From assembly GCF_921294215.1 (NCBI RefSeq), contig NZ_CAKLDM010000002.1:558001-622000 (forward strand): DNA of 64,000 nucleotides. The letters are read 5' to 3'. Below the pieces are notes generated by a model that did not search any database, was not told the origin of the DNA, and saw only the letters and a program-made list of their open reading frames with translations. This DNA comes from Vibrio marisflavi CECT 7928. GTDB lineage: Bacteria; Pseudomonadota; Gammaproteobacteria; Enterobacterales; Vibrionaceae. The position numbers and the translations under genes were made by a program. Positions 22,658-32,484 of the stretch are shown here, in pieces (position 1 is the first letter of the stretch; each line of letters opens with the position of its first letter).

Positions 22658-23238
22658 TACACCTTCACCAGACCAGTGAAGCCCATAAAGGCAAGCGACA
22701 TTAAGCCAGCTGTGATCATCGCAATAGAAGCTCCCTTGAATGGTGCAGGAACATCGGCAGCGGCGATCCGCTCACGCATTGAAGCAAACAGAATTAATAC
22801 TAAAGAGAAACCAAGCGCGGCACTAAACCCATAAACAATAGACTGAATAAAGTTGTGGTTCTCATTGATGTTTAAGAGCGCAACACCAAGTACAGCACAG
22901 TTTGTGGTGATCAGAGGAAGGAAGATACCTAGTAAGCGATAGAGCGTCGGGCTAGTTTTGTGCACAACCATTTCAGTGAATTGCACGACGACGGCAATCA
23001 CCAATATAAAGCTCATGGTTCTCAAATAATCAATACCGAGAGGATAAAGAATATAGGTCTCAACAAGGTAAGAGCATATTGAGGCAAGGGTAATAACAAA
23101 GGTGGTAGCAAGGCCCATGCCTATGGCTGTTTCTAGCTTTTTGGACACACCCATAAATGGGCAAAGTCCTAAAAACTTAACAAGTACAAAGTTGTTGACG
23201 AGAACCGTGCCTACCATCAACAAGAGATATTCGGTCAT
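22657..23238 (-). CDS. rsxA: Electron transport complex subunit RsxA (RnfA)
   Basis: First gene of the operon, a 193-residue membrane protein with six helices. [20 protein letters not shown] and [17 protein letters not shown] carry the conserved Cys and the inverted-topology signature shared with RsxE and NqrD/E. The promoter should lie between 23239 and 23472. Confidence 0.96.
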   Translation of the reverse strand: MTEYLLLMVGTVLVNNFVLVKFLGLCPFMGVSKKLETAIGMGLATTFVITLASICSYLVETYILYPLGIDYLRTMSFILVIAVVVQFTEMVVHKTSPTLYRLLGIFLPLITTNCAVLGVALLNINENHNFIQSIVYGFSAALGFSLVLILFASMRERIAAADVPAPFKGASIAMITAGLMSLAFMGFTGLVKV

Positions 23239-23472
23239 AATTGATCAGCGCTAAATTTCGATGGCGATATTATCATGTTTTGCAAAATCAATAACAACCA
23301 AGGAACAATAGGGTTTTATGACCTGAATCAGTAAACGCCCTTAGTTTTTATTCATCGGTGCAAAAATATGTGCGAGCTATTTCAGTCGCTTCATGTATTA
23401 ATTTCAAGCATAAGCCCAAAAAACCACTACGTCAGGTGAATGTGTAGAATTTTCAAGGCATAAATACGAATA

Positions 23473-23498
23473 AGGCCCACTCTTAAAAGAATGGGCCT
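23473..23498 (-). terminator. Terminator of tRNA-Asn
   Basis: AGGCCCA/TGGGCCT stem extended by nearly complementary TCTT/AAGA bases, followed on the minus strand by a T-rich stretch. Confidence 0.65.
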
Positions 23499-23506
23499 AT
23501 AGAATA

Positions 23507-23582
23507 TGGCTCCCCCTGCGGGACTCGAACCTGCGACATACGGATTAACAGTCCGCCGTTCTACCAACTGAACTAAGGGGGA
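23507..23582 (-). tRNA. tRNA-Asn (GTT)
   Basis: 76-base cloverleaf on the minus strand: acceptor stem TCCCCCT pairs with AGGGGGA, discriminator G and encoded CCA at 23509-23507. The D arm contains AGTTCAGTTGGTAGAAC, the anticodon loop is CTGTTAATC with anticodon GTT, and the T arm has GGTTCGAGTCC. All elements match bacterial tRNA-Asn. Confidence 0.97.
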
Positions 23583-24037
23583 ATTGCTCGAAGCGCTGCG
23601 AATATTATCTTCAGGATGAGACCCTGTCAACCTCAAAAATAAGACAAAGAGAAAAATATATTTCTCTAAAAAACCTTTACTTTTTCTAAGCCCTTACAGT
23701 TCTTGCGCTTCATTTACTTATCCACCAAAACTGTGGATAACTGTGTTGGCGACAGGTTGAATGGAATGAATTGTTGAAGAAATCATCGAGCTACGAAAGT
23801 CGCATTGGTGCTTTTGGAATGTATGAATATGATAAATAAAGCTTTTATTCGTCATCTATTCGGTGGGCTTGAAAATAGCACCCAATTGTACAGACTGTGA
23901 CCAGTAGTAATATTGTACACAGATAATATTCTGGTTTGATGTGTGACAAAGATAAAGCGACAATAGATGCAATTGATAGCTAATTACTTTGGTATTCATT
24001 CGTTAGTTGTCGTCAATGGATCAGATTTGAGGTGTAT
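23583..24037. other. AT-rich intergenic region carrying the tRNA-Asn and uvrB promoters
   Basis: About 455 bases with no convincing gene. uvrB is SOS-regulated in many bacteria, but I find no perfect LexA box here; the nearest is CTGT-N7-ACAG at 23742-23756, one base short of the usual spacing. Confidence 0.5.
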
Positions 24038-26068
24038 ATGAGTAAAGTGTTTGATTTGGTATCTGATTATCGCCCATCAGGTGACCAGCCTAGTGCAATT
24101 AATAAATTGCTCGAAGGGTTAGATTCTGGCTTGGCTCATCAAACATTGTTGGGTGTGACTGGGTCGGGCAAAACTTTTACATTGGCAAATGTGATTGCAG
24201 AGGCTCAAAGACCAGCCATTGTTTTAGCGCCAAACAAAACACTCGCGGCACAGCTATATGGAGAGATGAAATCGTTTTTTCCTAATAATGCGGTTGAATA
24301 TTTCGTCTCGTACTATGACTACTATCAACCTGAAGCGTACGTTCCAACGACGGATACATTTATTGAGAAAGACTCTTCGGTGAACGCGCATATTGAACAA
24401 ATGCGCCTTTCCGCCACTAAGGCTCTACTGGAACGTAAAGATGCGATCATTGTTGCTTCTGTTTCTGCCATTTATGGTTTGGGCGATCCGGAATCGTACT
24501 TACAAATGATGCTGCATATTCGTCGTGGAGATATATTAAACCAGCGCGATATTTTACGTCGGCTTGCTGAGCTCCAATACTCACGTAACGAAGTCGCATT
24601 TCAGCGTGGTCAATTTCGTGTGCGTGGCGAAGTAATAGACATCTTTCCTGCCGAATCTGATCAGGATGCAGTGCGCATTGAAATGTTTGATGAAGAAGTG
24701 GAGTGCATCAGTATTTTTGATCCGCTAACAGGGGCAATTAAGCAAAGAGATATTCCGCGTTATACCATTTACCCTAAAACTCACTATGTAGCACCCAGAG
24801 AGCGTATTTTAGAAGCGATAGAGAAAATCAAACAGGAACTACGCCTTAGGCAAACCTATCTGACGGATAACAATAAATTACTGGAAGAACAACGAATAAG
24901 CCAAAGAACGCAATTCGATATTGAGATGATGACGGAACTTGGCTTTTGTTCAGGTATCGAAAACTATTCAAGGCACTTGAGTGGTCGAAACGAAGGAGAG
25001 CCGCCACCGACTTTGTTTGACTATTTGCCACATGATGGCTTGCTCATTATCGATGAGTCACATGTAACCGTTCCTCAAATAGGTGCTATGTACAAAGGAG
25101 ACCGCTCTCGAAAAGAGACACTTGTAGAATTTGGTTTCCGACTTCCATCAGCTTTAGATAACCGACCACTCAAATTTGAAGAGTTTGAATCGCTTGCTCC
25201 TCAAACAATCTTTGTCTCCGCAACCCCTGGTAACTATGAACTTGAAAAATCATCGGATGATGTAGCAGACCAGGTGGTTAGGCCGACAGGCTTACTCGAT
25301 CCTGAGTTGGAAGTACGCCCAGTAGCCACACAGGTTGATGACCTTTTGTCTGAAATCCGTATTCGAGCAGAGAAAGATGAAAGGGTGTTGGTTACGACTT
25401 TAACCAAGCGAATGGCTGAGGACTTAACTGAATACCTTGACGAACATGATGTGAAGGTGCGTTACCTGCACTCCGATATCGATACCGTGGAGCGTGTAGA
25501 GATTATACGAGACTTACGCTTGGGTGAGTTTGATGTATTGGTTGGGATCAACTTGCTCCGTGAGGGGCTTGATATGCCAGAAGTGTCGCTGGTGGCGATT
25601 TTGGATGCAGATAAAGAGGGCTTCCTACGCTCAGAGCGTTCGTTAATACAGACGATTGGCCGTGCAGCAAGGAATATTCAGGGTAAAGCTATCCTATATG
25701 CGGACTCGGTGACGAAATCGATGAAGAAAGCGATGGATGAGACCGATCGCCGTAGGGAAAAGCAGCAAGCCTACAACGAGGAAAATGGCATTACTCCAAC
25801 CGCTCTTAAACGTAGTGTGCAAGATATCATGGAGCTTGGCGATATTGCTAAGTCCAAGAAGCAGAAACCTAGCAAGCAAGTTCCACTATCTAAAGTAGCC
25901 GAACCTTCACAAAGCTATCAATCGTTGTCTCCTCAAGATTTAGAGAAGGAAATATCTAAGCTAGAAGCACAAATGTATCAACACGCGCAAGATCTAGAAT
26001 TTGAACTTGCTGCAGAAAAACGAGATAAAATTGAGGCTTTACGCAAACAGTTTATCTCGAACAGCTAG
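24038..26068 (+). CDS. uvrB: Excinuclease ABC subunit B
   Basis: Damage-verification helicase of nucleotide excision repair, working with UvrA and UvrC. The 676 residues include Walker [11 protein letters not shown], the beta-hairpin segment [12 protein letters not shown], the DEAD-like IDESHVT motif, helicase motifs ATPGNYE and IGRAARN, and a C-terminal UVR domain ([20 protein letters not shown]). I start at the ATG at 24038 ([15 protein letters not shown]), preceded by GAGGTG; a GTG two codons upstream is within the ribosome-binding site. Confidence 0.97.
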   Translation: MSKVFDLVSDYRPSGDQPSAINKLLEGLDSGLAHQTLLGVTGSGKTFTLANVIAEAQRPAIVLAPNKTLAAQLYGEMKSFFPNNAVEYFVSYYDYYQPEAYVPTTDTFIEKDSSVNAHIEQMRLSATKALLERKDAIIVASVSAIYGLGDPESYLQMMLHIRRGDILNQRDILRRLAELQYSRNEVAFQRGQFRVRGEVIDIFPAESDQDAVRIEMFDEEVECISIFDPLTGAIKQRDIPRYTIYPKTHYVAPRERILEAIEKIKQELRLRQTYLTDNNKLLEEQRISQRTQFDIEMMTELGFCSGIENYSRHLSGRNEGEPPPTLFDYLPHDGLLIIDESHVTVPQIGAMYKGDRSRKETLVEFGFRLPSALDNRPLKFEEFESLAPQTIFVSATPGNYELEKSSDDVADQVVRPTGLLDPELEVRPVATQVDDLLSEIRIRAEKDERVLVTTLTKRMAEDLTEYLDEHDVKVRYLHSDIDTVERVEIIRDLRLGEFDVLVGINLLREGLDMPEVSLVAILDADKEGFLRSERSLIQTIGRAARNIQGKAILYADSVTKSMKKAMDETDRRREKQQAYNEENGITPTALKRSVQDIMELGDIAKSKKQKPSKQVPLSKVAEPSQSYQSLSPQDLEKEISKLEAQMYQHAQDLEFELAAEKRDKIEALRKQFISNS

Positions 26069-26084
26069 AATGGATAGATATAGA

Positions 26085-26181
26085 TAAAAAAATAGCCAAT
26101 AGAAAAAGGATCTATTGGCTTATATTTGTGAATACTAAGTTCACTAACAACGTCAGTTGGCTAGGTAACCCGTTAGGGTTA
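26085..26181 (-). ncRNA. qrr1: Quorum-regulatory small RNA Qrr1
   Basis: Hfq-dependent sRNA that relays the LuxO signal to target mRNAs. On the minus strand a 5' hairpin (TAACCC/GGGTTA) is followed by the invariant Qrr pairing segment ACCTAGCCAACTGACG and TTGTTAGTGAAC. A terminator with a 10-bp stem (AGCCAATAGA/TCTATTGGCT) and a U-run closes it. Length is about 96 bases. Position between uvrB and luxO, divergent from luxO, is the known qrr1 position in vibrios. The 5' end is set by the sigma-54 promoter directly upstream. Confidence 0.95.
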
Positions 26182-26191
26182 ATTTATATTC

Positions 26192-26207
26192 AGCATATAT
26201 CGTGCCA
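26192..26207 (-). promoter_or_regulatory. Sigma-54 promoter of qrr1
   Basis: On the minus strand TGGCACGATATATGCT has the GG-N10-GC spacing of the -24/-12 sigma-54 element. The -12 GC lies 12 bases before the predicted first base of Qrr1. Confidence 0.9.
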
Positions 26208-26258
26208 GTTATATATCACGGATAATTGATAGATTTTTGTTATTTTTATTGAAAAAAT

Positions 26259-26271
26259 TTGCAAAATGCAA
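26259..26271. promoter_or_regulatory. LuxO operator between qrr1 and luxO
   Basis: Perfect palindrome TTGCA-AAA-TGCAA, the LuxO-binding motif upstream of qrr genes, centred about 85 bases upstream of the predicted Qrr1 start. A second, half-conserved copy (AGACA-AAA-TGCAA) lies at 26290-26302. Confidence 0.85.
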
Positions 26272-26319
26272 TTCGTAATGCAATCATTTAGACAAAATGC
26301 AAAGCATTATGGCTAGGTT

Positions 26320-27720
26320 ATGCAACAAACAACACTGAATCAAAAAAACAAATATTTGCTGATGGTGGAGGACACCGCATCAGTTGCAGTTTTGTATCGT
26401 TCATATCTAACCCCACTAGGGATAGACATCAATATTGTTGGTACGGGAAGAGAGGCAATTGAAAGCTTAACTTTTCGAACACCAGATCTTATCTTGCTCG
26501 ATCTTCGACTACCCGATATGACAGGTATGGACGTGTTATATGCGGTTAAGCAGACTCACCCTGAAGTTCCTATTATTTTCATGACGGCCCACGGTTCTAT
26601 TGATACCGCAGTTCAAGCAATGCGCCACGGTGCTCAAGATTTTCTGATTAAGCCTTGTGAAGCGGATCGTTTGAGAGTAACGGTGAATAACGCGATTCGT
26701 AAGGCAACGAAGCTTAAGAACGAAGCTGGCGACCCTAATAATCAAAACTATCAAGGTTTTATTGGCAGTAGCCACACTATGCAAGCTGTCTACCGTACGA
26801 TAGACTCGGCAGCATCAAGTAAAGCCAGTATTTTTATCACAGGTGAAAGTGGTACGGGTAAAGAAGTATGTGCCGAAGCGATTCATGCAGCGAGCAAGAG
26901 AGGGGACAAGCCTTTTATTGCGATTAACTGTGCAGCGATCCCAAAAGATTTAATAGAAAGTGAGTTGTTTGGTCACGTGAAAGGTGCCTTTACCGGTGCA
27001 GCAACTGACCGCCAAGGCGCTGCAGAGCTTGCAGATGGTGGAACCTTGTTCCTCGATGAGCTTTGTGAGATGGACTTAGATCTGCAAACCAAGCTGTTGC
27101 GTTTCATTCAGACGGGTACGTTTCAGAAGGTTGGCTCTTCAAAAATGAAGAGTGTTGATGTGCGATTTGTATGTGCAACAAACCGAGACCCTTGGAAAGA
27201 AGTGCAAGAAGGGCGTTTTAGAGAAGACCTTTACTATCGCTTGTATGTTATCCCGCTTCATTTACCACCATTAAGGGATAGAGGCGAGGATGTTATAGAA
27301 ATTGCATATTCACTTTTGGGCTTTATGTCTCATGAAGAAGGAAAAGATTTTATTCGGTTGGCTCCAGAGGTCGTTGAACGCTTTAATGATTATGAATGGC
27401 CGGGTAATGTCCGACAATTGCAGAATGTACTGAGAAATGTAGTGGTGCTGAATAACGGCAAACAAATTGATCTCGATATGCTGCCACCACCACTGAATCA
27501 ACCGAATGACAATTTGATTCGAGTACAGAAACAAGAAATAAAGAGTCTAACTGTTCAAGATATATTTCCACTTTGGATGACTGAGAAAGTGGCAATAGAG
27601 CAAGCGATAGAGGTTTGTGACGGCAATATTCCTAAGGCTGCTGGGTACTTAGATGTCAGCCCTTCGACAATATATCGAAAGTTGCAGGCATGGAATACAA
27701 AAGAAAAGGAAAAATTATAG
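26320..27720 (+). CDS. luxO: Quorum-sensing sigma-54 response regulator LuxO
   Basis: Phosphorylated by LuxU at low cell density; activates qrr transcription with sigma-54. The 466 residues comprise a receiver domain (phospho-acceptor Asp61 in [13 protein letters not shown]), an AAA+ domain with Walker A GESGTGKE, the sigma-54 contact loop [13 protein letters not shown] and Walker [13 protein letters not shown], and a Fis-type helix-turn-helix at the C terminus ([15 protein letters not shown]). The start at 26320 follows a weak AGG. The bases 26310-26318 just before it are exactly complementary to Qrr1. Confidence 0.97.
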   Translation: MQQTTLNQKNKYLLMVEDTASVAVLYRSYLTPLGIDINIVGTGREAIESLTFRTPDLILLDLRLPDMTGMDVLYAVKQTHPEVPIIFMTAHGSIDTAVQAMRHGAQDFLIKPCEADRLRVTVNNAIRKATKLKNEAGDPNNQNYQGFIGSSHTMQAVYRTIDSAASSKASIFITGESGTGKEVCAEAIHAASKRGDKPFIAINCAAIPKDLIESELFGHVKGAFTGAATDRQGAAELADGGTLFLDELCEMDLDLQTKLLRFIQTGTFQKVGSSKMKSVDVRFVCATNRDPWKEVQEGRFREDLYYRLYVIPLHLPPLRDRGEDVIEIAYSLLGFMSHEEGKDFIRLAPEVVERFNDYEWPGNVRQLQNVLRNVVVLNNGKQIDLDMLPPPLNQPNDNLIRVQKQEIKSLTVQDIFPLWMTEKVAIEQAIEVCDGNIPKAAGYLDVSPSTIYRKLQAWNTKEKEKL

Positions 27721-28068
27721 ATGGCATTGGATGTTCTTAATCAAGAAAAAATTAACCGATTAGCAGCGGAAGTCGGTCAAGAGAATGTACCTGTTCTATT
27801 GGAAATATTTCTTGGTGAGCTGGATGCGTACATCAGCAATCTAGTTTCTAACCCAACAGGAAGCACCTCAGAGTATCTAAAGGACATCAGCCATGCCCTG
27901 AAAAGTAGCGCAGCAAGCTTTGGTGCTGAAGCGCTTTGTGCGATCGCAATTACAATAGATGCTAAAGCGAAGGCAGGCCAGTCCATCGATGAGAAGTTGG
28001 ATACAGATGAGATGCTAGATCTACTACAACAGACCTATCACAGATATCGTGAGCTATTATCACAATAA
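27721..28068 (+). CDS. luxU: Phosphorelay protein LuxU
   Basis: Single-domain histidine phosphotransferase that passes phosphate from the hybrid sensor kinases to LuxO. The 115-residue helical protein has the Hpt motif SHALKSSAASFGAEAL with His58 as the phospho-site. Its ATG follows the luxO stop codon without a gap, so the two are co-transcribed. The last nine bases overlap the convergent yvcK end. Confidence 0.97.
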   Translation: MALDVLNQEKINRLAAEVGQENVPVLLEIFLGELDAYISNLVSNPTGSTSEYLKDISHALKSSAASFGAEALCAIAITIDAKAKAGQSIDEKLDTDEMLDLLQQTYHRYRELLSQ

Positions 28069-28944
28069 GCTTTCTATGGCGTCTTGTAGCTTTGACCTGT
28101 CATGACGCCAGCCTCTGTTAGGAGAGGCCAATTCTACATTTTTACAATTCCAGTTTTCATCTAGTGAAGAATAATCGCCTTCGCCGATGACAGTATCAAT
28201 TTTTCTCGCTTGGCAAGCTCGCTCTACCCATTGTAGTTTTTGTGCTAACGTCATTTTCCCTGCAGGCCCTGACTCTGGGGCTAAGTTGTCGATAAACACA
28301 AATCTCGCTTTGTTGTTATTTGCAATGGCGTAGCCAATATCAGGCAGCAGTAGTGGAGGCATAATACTGGTTAAGAAACTTCCTGGGCCAATGATAATAC
28401 AATCTGCTTGTTCAATAGCTGACACGCCTTCTTTGGTTGCTGGCACTCCAGGTACTAAATCTAGTCGACATAAGTTTTCTTCCATTTCGTCAATACTGGT
28501 CTCTCCAGTCACCCAGCGTCCGTCCACAGACAATGCTGAGAGATCGGATGGGTGTTCAGACATTGGAATGATATTGACACTTACCTTGAGCATGTCTCGA
28601 ATCAAATTGATCGCGTCTAGAGGTCGAACAGATAGATTGTCGAGTCCTGTTAGCATCAAGTTACCAAGGTTGTGCCCATCGAGCTCTCCAGCACCTTTGA
28701 AGCGATATTCAAACATCATCGAGCTGATAGAAGGTTCAGTAATGAGCTGGTTGATGCAGTTACGCGTATCACCCCAAGCAATGCCTCCTTGGCAATCACG
28801 AATGCGTCCGGTAGAACCTCCGTTGTCAGTTGTTGTTACAATGCCAGTTGCATTGCCGCCAAAGTCTTTTAGAGCAGAAAGCACTCTTCCTAGCCCGTGG
28901 CCTCCACCGATTGCCACTATTTTTTTATCTGTGTACTGAGTCAT
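28060..28944 (-). CDS. yvcK: YvcK/CofD-like gluconeogenesis factor
   Basis: A 294-residue protein with an N-terminal nucleotide-binding segment IGGGHGLGRVLSALKDF and TTTDNGGSTGRIR, both typical of the YvcK branch of the CofD-like family. GPGSFLTSIMPPLLLPDI is also conserved. YvcK binds UDP-sugars and affects cell-wall and carbon metabolism in Bacillus; the enzymatic role of the gammaproteobacterial homologue is not established. Location beside luxOU is usual in vibrios. Confidence 0.9.
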   Translation of the reverse strand: MTQYTDKKIVAIGGGHGLGRVLSALKDFGGNATGIVTTTDNGGSTGRIRDCQGGIAWGDTRNCINQLITEPSISSMMFEYRFKGAGELDGHNLGNLMLTGLDNLSVRPLDAINLIRDMLKVSVNIIPMSEHPSDLSALSVDGRWVTGETSIDEMEENLCRLDLVPGVPATKEGVSAIEQADCIIIGPGSFLTSIMPPLLLPDIGYAIANNNKARFVFIDNLAPESGPAGKMTLAQKLQWVERACQARKIDTVIGEGDYSSLDENWNCKNVELASPNRGWRHDRSKLQDAIESLL

Positions 28945-29289
28945 ACTATCTTTCTCGCGCCCACTTCGGATTTTCCTATCTTATTCGAGCGTATTTTTAT
29001 TGTTTTTGGGTCTGCATTCCTGCACCCCCAAAAAGAATAATTTGTTATTGGATAACGTTTGTCAAAGTTCCATTGAGCTAGAGCAATGAAAATGTCGACT
29101 AGCGTTGATATTAATTATCGGCAAAGATATTTGGTTCTTTGGTTTTTTTGGGGCGGTTTTAGAGCTAATATCTATAAGTGAGTAGGTAGTCATTACTTAT
29201 TCGCGGAATATTTTGAGCTAAGTCTGGTATTTTATCAATTGATAGGTAAAATCCCACACTCAAAATAGGTTTAATAGCTACTGTTGGTT
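28945..29289. other. Intergenic region upstream of the moa leader
   Basis: About 345 AT-rich bases without a convincing gene. A short inverted repeat ATTTTATC/GGTAAAAT lies near 29231-29251. The promoters of yvcK (leftward) and moaA (rightward) must lie here. Confidence 0.5.
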
Positions 29290-29423
29290 TTTGACCAATG
29301 GTTGCCATAGCTCCGAGCTCATCGGGCTAAGTTCCTTAGTGAATACGCTTTATGAGCCAGTGACTGAAGTCACCAGGGCATAGTTGGAAATGACTATGCC
29401 TCCCGTGTTTGGAAAGGTGTTGA
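29290..29423 (+). promoter_or_regulatory. Probable molybdenum-cofactor (Moco) riboswitch ahead of moaA
   Basis: The moaA leader folds into a series of perfect helices. GCTCAT (29317-29322) pairs with ATGAGC (29352-29357) and encloses the hairpin CTAAG/CTTAG (29327-29339). Hairpins GTGAC/GTCAC (29360-29373) and GGCATAGT/ACTATGCC (29377-29400) follow, the last with a GGAAA-containing loop. It then runs into CTCCCGTGTTTGGAAAGG just before the start codon. Moco RNA motifs precede moaA in many gammaproteobacteria, and the GGAAA loop with a following CCTCCCG is what I recall of that motif. The assignment rests on position, structure and these short matches; no covariance model was run. Confidence 0.72.
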
Positions 29424-30413
29424 ATGGCGCAACAATTCGAAGATAAATTTCATCGCAAGTTTTATTACTTGCGCTTGTCGGTTACTGACGTTTGTAACTT
29501 TAAATGTACATATTGCCTACCTGAAGGTTATAAACCTGTGGACGGCGAAAAGTCCTCCTTTCTCAGTTTGCCTGAAATCAAACGTGTGGTTAAAGCGTTT
29601 GCTGATTGTGGTACGTCAAAAGTGCGCATTACTGGTGGTGAGCCTAGCCTGAGACGTGATTTCAATGACATTATTCATGCTGTAGCCAGCACTTCCGGAA
29701 TTGACAAAGTGGCGACGACTACCAATGGCTACCGTATGGCTAAGCAAGTTGGGCAGTGGCGCGAGGCTGGTTTAACTCATATCAATGTCAGCGTAGATAG
29801 CCTGAGTCCTAGAATGTTCCACCAGATCACAGGCGAGAATAAATTCGAGCAAGTGATGGCGGGTATCGACAAGGCCTTTGAGGTTGGATACGAACAAGTC
29901 AAAGTGAATGCGGTTTTAATGAACAGCTTTAATTTGCGAGAAGTGCCAGCTTTTCTCAACTGGATTAAAGATAGACCGATCCAATTGAGGTTCATAGAGC
30001 TAATGCAAACTGGTGAGATGGACCATTTTTTCCAGAAAAATCATGTTTCTGGCGCAACGATTCGTACTCAGCTTTTGAATGAAGGGTGGGTTCCTAAAGT
30101 AAGGCAAGCCAACGACGGGCCAGCGCAAGTGTTTGTCCACCCAGACTACAAAGGCGAGATTGGCTTAATCATGCCGTATGAAAAAGGGTTTTGCGAAACC
30201 TGCAATCGCTTAAGAATTTCAGCAAAAGGGAAACTTCATTTGTGTTTGTTTGGTGAGCAAGGTGTTGAACTCCGCGATCTTTTGCAAGAAGATGAGCAAG
30301 AAGCAGATTTAATTGCACGCATTCAAACTCAGTTGGAGTCAAAATCGGTTAGCCACCATCTGCAAGATGGTAACTCAGGAGCGACACCTCACCTAGCTTC
30401 TATTGGCGGGTAG
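29424..30413 (+). CDS. moaA: GTP 3',8-cyclase (molybdenum cofactor biosynthesis protein A)
   Basis: Radical-SAM enzyme that starts molybdopterin synthesis from GTP. The N-terminal [12 protein letters not shown] is the SAM [4Fe-4S] motif. [12 protein letters not shown] follows, and [21 protein letters not shown] carries the second cluster. The protein ends in the conserved GG required by MoaA. The 329-residue length is normal. First gene of moaABCDE. Confidence 0.97.
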   Translation: MAQQFEDKFHRKFYYLRLSVTDVCNFKCTYCLPEGYKPVDGEKSSFLSLPEIKRVVKAFADCGTSKVRITGGEPSLRRDFNDIIHAVASTSGIDKVATTTNGYRMAKQVGQWREAGLTHINVSVDSLSPRMFHQITGENKFEQVMAGIDKAFEVGYEQVKVNAVLMNSFNLREVPAFLNWIKDRPIQLRFIELMQTGEMDHFFQKNHVSGATIRTQLLNEGWVPKVRQANDGPAQVFVHPDYKGEIGLIMPYEKGFCETCNRLRISAKGKLHLCLFGEQGVELRDLLQEDEQEADLIARIQTQLESKSVSHHLQDGNSGATPHLASIGG

Positions 30414-30519
30414 TGTGTCAACCTTCACGAAGACTTCGTACATTAGAGCAAACTTTTAATTGTTCCGAGCGTCTAAGCTTGGGAAATCTTATACAAATCG
30501 ACTTAAACAGGTAATTACT

Positions 30520-31047
30520 ATGGGCCACGCAGCAAGTGCATTTCAACCAGCAAAAATTGCAGTTTTAACCGTTTCAGATACTCGTACCGAGGAAAACGAT
30601 ACATCAGGTGGTTACTTAGCGGAGCAAGCAAAAGAAACCGGTCATGAAGTAGTCGATAAAAAGATTGTCATTGATGATAAATACAAAATTCGCGCAATCA
30701 TCTCAAACTGGATCGCTGATGAGAATGTACAAGCTGTTCTTATCACAGGTGGTACTGGTTTCACTTCTCGTGACAGCACGCCAGAAGCAATTACGCCGCT
30801 TTTCGACAAACATGTAGAAGGCTTTGGTGAATTGTTCCGTGCGGTATCTTATGAAGAAATCGGCACCTCAACTATCCAGTCTCGCGCGGTTGCTGGTTTC
30901 TCAAATAACACAGTGATATTTGCGATGCCGGGTTCGACTGGTGCATGTCGTACCGCTTGGACGAAAATTATCAAGCAGCAACTTGATGCGACAAACCGTC
31001 CATGTAACTTTATGCCGCACCTTTCAGCAGAATTTTGTCAGGGCTAA
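30520..31047 (+). CDS. moaB: Molybdenum cofactor biosynthesis protein B
   Basis: MoaB/Mog-family protein of 175 residues involved in molybdopterin adenylylation or a related step. IAVLTVSDTRTEENDTSG, the TGGTGFTSRDSTPEAI loop and the FAMPGSTGACRTAW motif are typical. I take the ATG at 30520 (MGHAASAFQPA); the frame is open for 20 codons upstream but these align with nothing in MoaB. Confidence 0.95.
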   Translation: MGHAASAFQPAKIAVLTVSDTRTEENDTSGGYLAEQAKETGHEVVDKKIVIDDKYKIRAIISNWIADENVQAVLITGGTGFTSRDSTPEAITPLFDKHVEGFGELFRAVSYEEIGTSTIQSRAVAGFSNNTVIFAMPGSTGACRTAWTKIIKQQLDATNRPCNFMPHLSAEFCQG

Positions 31048-31050
31048 TCC

Positions 31051-31530
31051 ATGAGTAAACTTTCCCACATCAACTCATCGGGTGAAGCAAACATGGTAGA
31101 CGTTTCCGCGAAAGCGGAAACGGTTCGTGAAGCTCGAGCTGAAGCCTATGTTGAAATGTCTCCAGAAACGCTACAGCTGATTGTTTCAGGTGAACACCAC
31201 AAAGGTGATGTCTTCGCGACAGCCAGAATTGCTGGTATACAAGCGGCGAAGAAAACGTGGGACTTAATTCCGCTATGTCACCCATTGCTACTGTCTAAAG
31301 TTGAAGTTCAACTTGAAGCGTTGGAAAGCGAAAATCGTGTACGCATTGAATCGGTGTGTAAGCTTGCAGGCAAAACAGGTGTCGAGATGGAAGCATTGAC
31401 AGCAGCATCGGTTGCAGCATTAACGATTTATGATATGTGTAAAGCAGTGCAGAAAGATATGGTTATTAGCTCGACAAGGTTGTTAGAGAAAACTGGCGGT
31501 AAGTCGGGTCACTTCAAGGTACAAGAATGA
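31051..31530 (+). CDS. moaC: Cyclic pyranopterin monophosphate synthase
   Basis: Partners MoaA to form cyclic pyranopterin monophosphate. The 159 residues show [18 protein letters not shown], the [15 protein letters not shown] motif with the catalytic His, and [23 protein letters not shown] with the catalytic region. It follows moaB by three bases and overlaps moaD by four. Confidence 0.97.
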   Translation: MSKLSHINSSGEANMVDVSAKAETVREARAEAYVEMSPETLQLIVSGEHHKGDVFATARIAGIQAAKKTWDLIPLCHPLLLSKVEVQLEALESENRVRIESVCKLAGKTGVEMEALTAASVAALTIYDMCKAVQKDMVISSTRLLEKTGGKSGHFKVQE

Positions 31531-31772
31531 TTAAAGTGCTTTTTTTCGCTCAAACACGAGAGCTAGTCGGCCAAGACTCAATAGAGTTGGAGCCAGAATT
31601 TGCTACTGTAGAAGAGCTGCGTAGTCATCTTGCCAGTCAGCCGGGTAAATGGGAGCTAGCATTTGAGCAAGGTAAGCTTTTGGCGGCAGTCAATCAGATG
31701 ATTGTGTCGTTTGACAGCCCTGTTGTTGATGGTGATGAAGTCGCGTTTTTCCCTCCGGTCACTGGTGGCTAG
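31527..31772 (+). CDS. moaD: Molybdopterin synthase sulfur-carrier subunit
   Basis: Ubiquitin-like 81-residue sulfur carrier. It begins [15 protein letters not shown] and ends FFPPVTGG, the C-terminal Gly-Gly that is thiocarboxylated and inserted into MoaE. Overlaps moaC at ATGA. Confidence 0.95.
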   Translation: MIKVLFFAQTRELVGQDSIELEPEFATVEELRSHLASQPGKWELAFEQGKLLAAVNQMIVSFDSPVVDGDEVAFFPPVTGG

Positions 31773-31773
31773 T

Positions 31774-32235
31774 ATGGCAATTAATATTTCTGTTCAATCA
31801 GAACCGTTCTCTATCAATGATGAGTATCAAAGGTTATCTCAAGACTCTTCTGCCGGTTCCGTGGTCACTTTCATCGGTAAGGTTCGTGACATGAATCTTG
31901 GTGACGATGTCAAAGGGCTCCGCTTGGAGCATTACCCGGGGATGACAGAAAAGTGTTTACGCGAAATATGCGATCAAGCAGATGAACGTTGGCCGCTTTC
32001 TGAAATCACAGTGATTCATCGGGTTGGCGACTTAGATGTGGGAGAGCAAATCGTCTTTGTTGGTGTCGCTAGTGCGCACAGAGGTGCTTCGTTCGAGTCA
32101 TGCGAATTTATAATGGACTATTTGAAAACCAAAGCACCGTTTTGGAAGAAAGAGCGCACAAGTGAATCTGAGCGCTGGATAGAGTCCCGAGACACTGACT
32201 TGAAAGCGGCTGAGCGTTGGAAGGAAAAATCGTAG
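31774..32235 (+). CDS. moaE: Molybdopterin synthase catalytic subunit
   Basis: Transfers MoaD sulfur to the pterin precursor. The 153-residue protein contains VVTFIGKVRDMN, LEHYPGMTEKCL, the HRVGDLDVGEQIVFVGVASAHR core and the KTKAPFWKKE motif with the catalytic Lys. The ATG at 31774 lies one base after the moaD stop and gives a normal N terminus; the longer open frame overlapping moaD is not used. Confidence 0.96.
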   Translation: MAINISVQSEPFSINDEYQRLSQDSSAGSVVTFIGKVRDMNLGDDVKGLRLEHYPGMTEKCLREICDQADERWPLSEITVIHRVGDLDVGEQIVFVGVASAHRGASFESCEFIMDYLKTKAPFWKKERTSESERWIESRDTDLKAAERWKEKS

Positions 32236-32268
32236 TACGACGCTGAAACTATTTACCATCGTTCAATT

Positions 32269-32293
32269 GAAATTAGGGTTTTTCCCTAATTTC
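32269..32293 (+). terminator. Stem-loop after moaE
   Basis: Perfect 10-bp stem GAAATTAGGG/CCCTAATTTC with a 5-base T loop. The T-run after it is poor, so it may be an inefficient terminator or a stability element. Confidence 0.55.
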
Positions 32294-32484
32294 ATGATTT
32301 CTATCTACAAACCCCACCTCAACCTAATTCCTTGTTACTGCAATAGCAGTAAATACTCACTCCTTAAAACTTGATAGGCATCACCTATTAGTAATATTTG
32401 CGAAATCCATTTAGTAAAATCAAGAAATTAAACAACAATTAAAGAGTAGCCATTTTGTGTTTTCGCGTATTTAGGAGATGAGGG

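Noticed and set aside
23742..23756. LexA-like site CTGT-N7-ACAG upstream of uvrB
   Set aside because: Spacing is one base shorter than the usual CTGT-N8-ACAG, so it was not called as an operator; it is mentioned in the intergenic entry.
28391..28939. Plus-strand open frame of 182 codons
   Set aside because: Fully antisense to yvcK, whose protein has clear family motifs.
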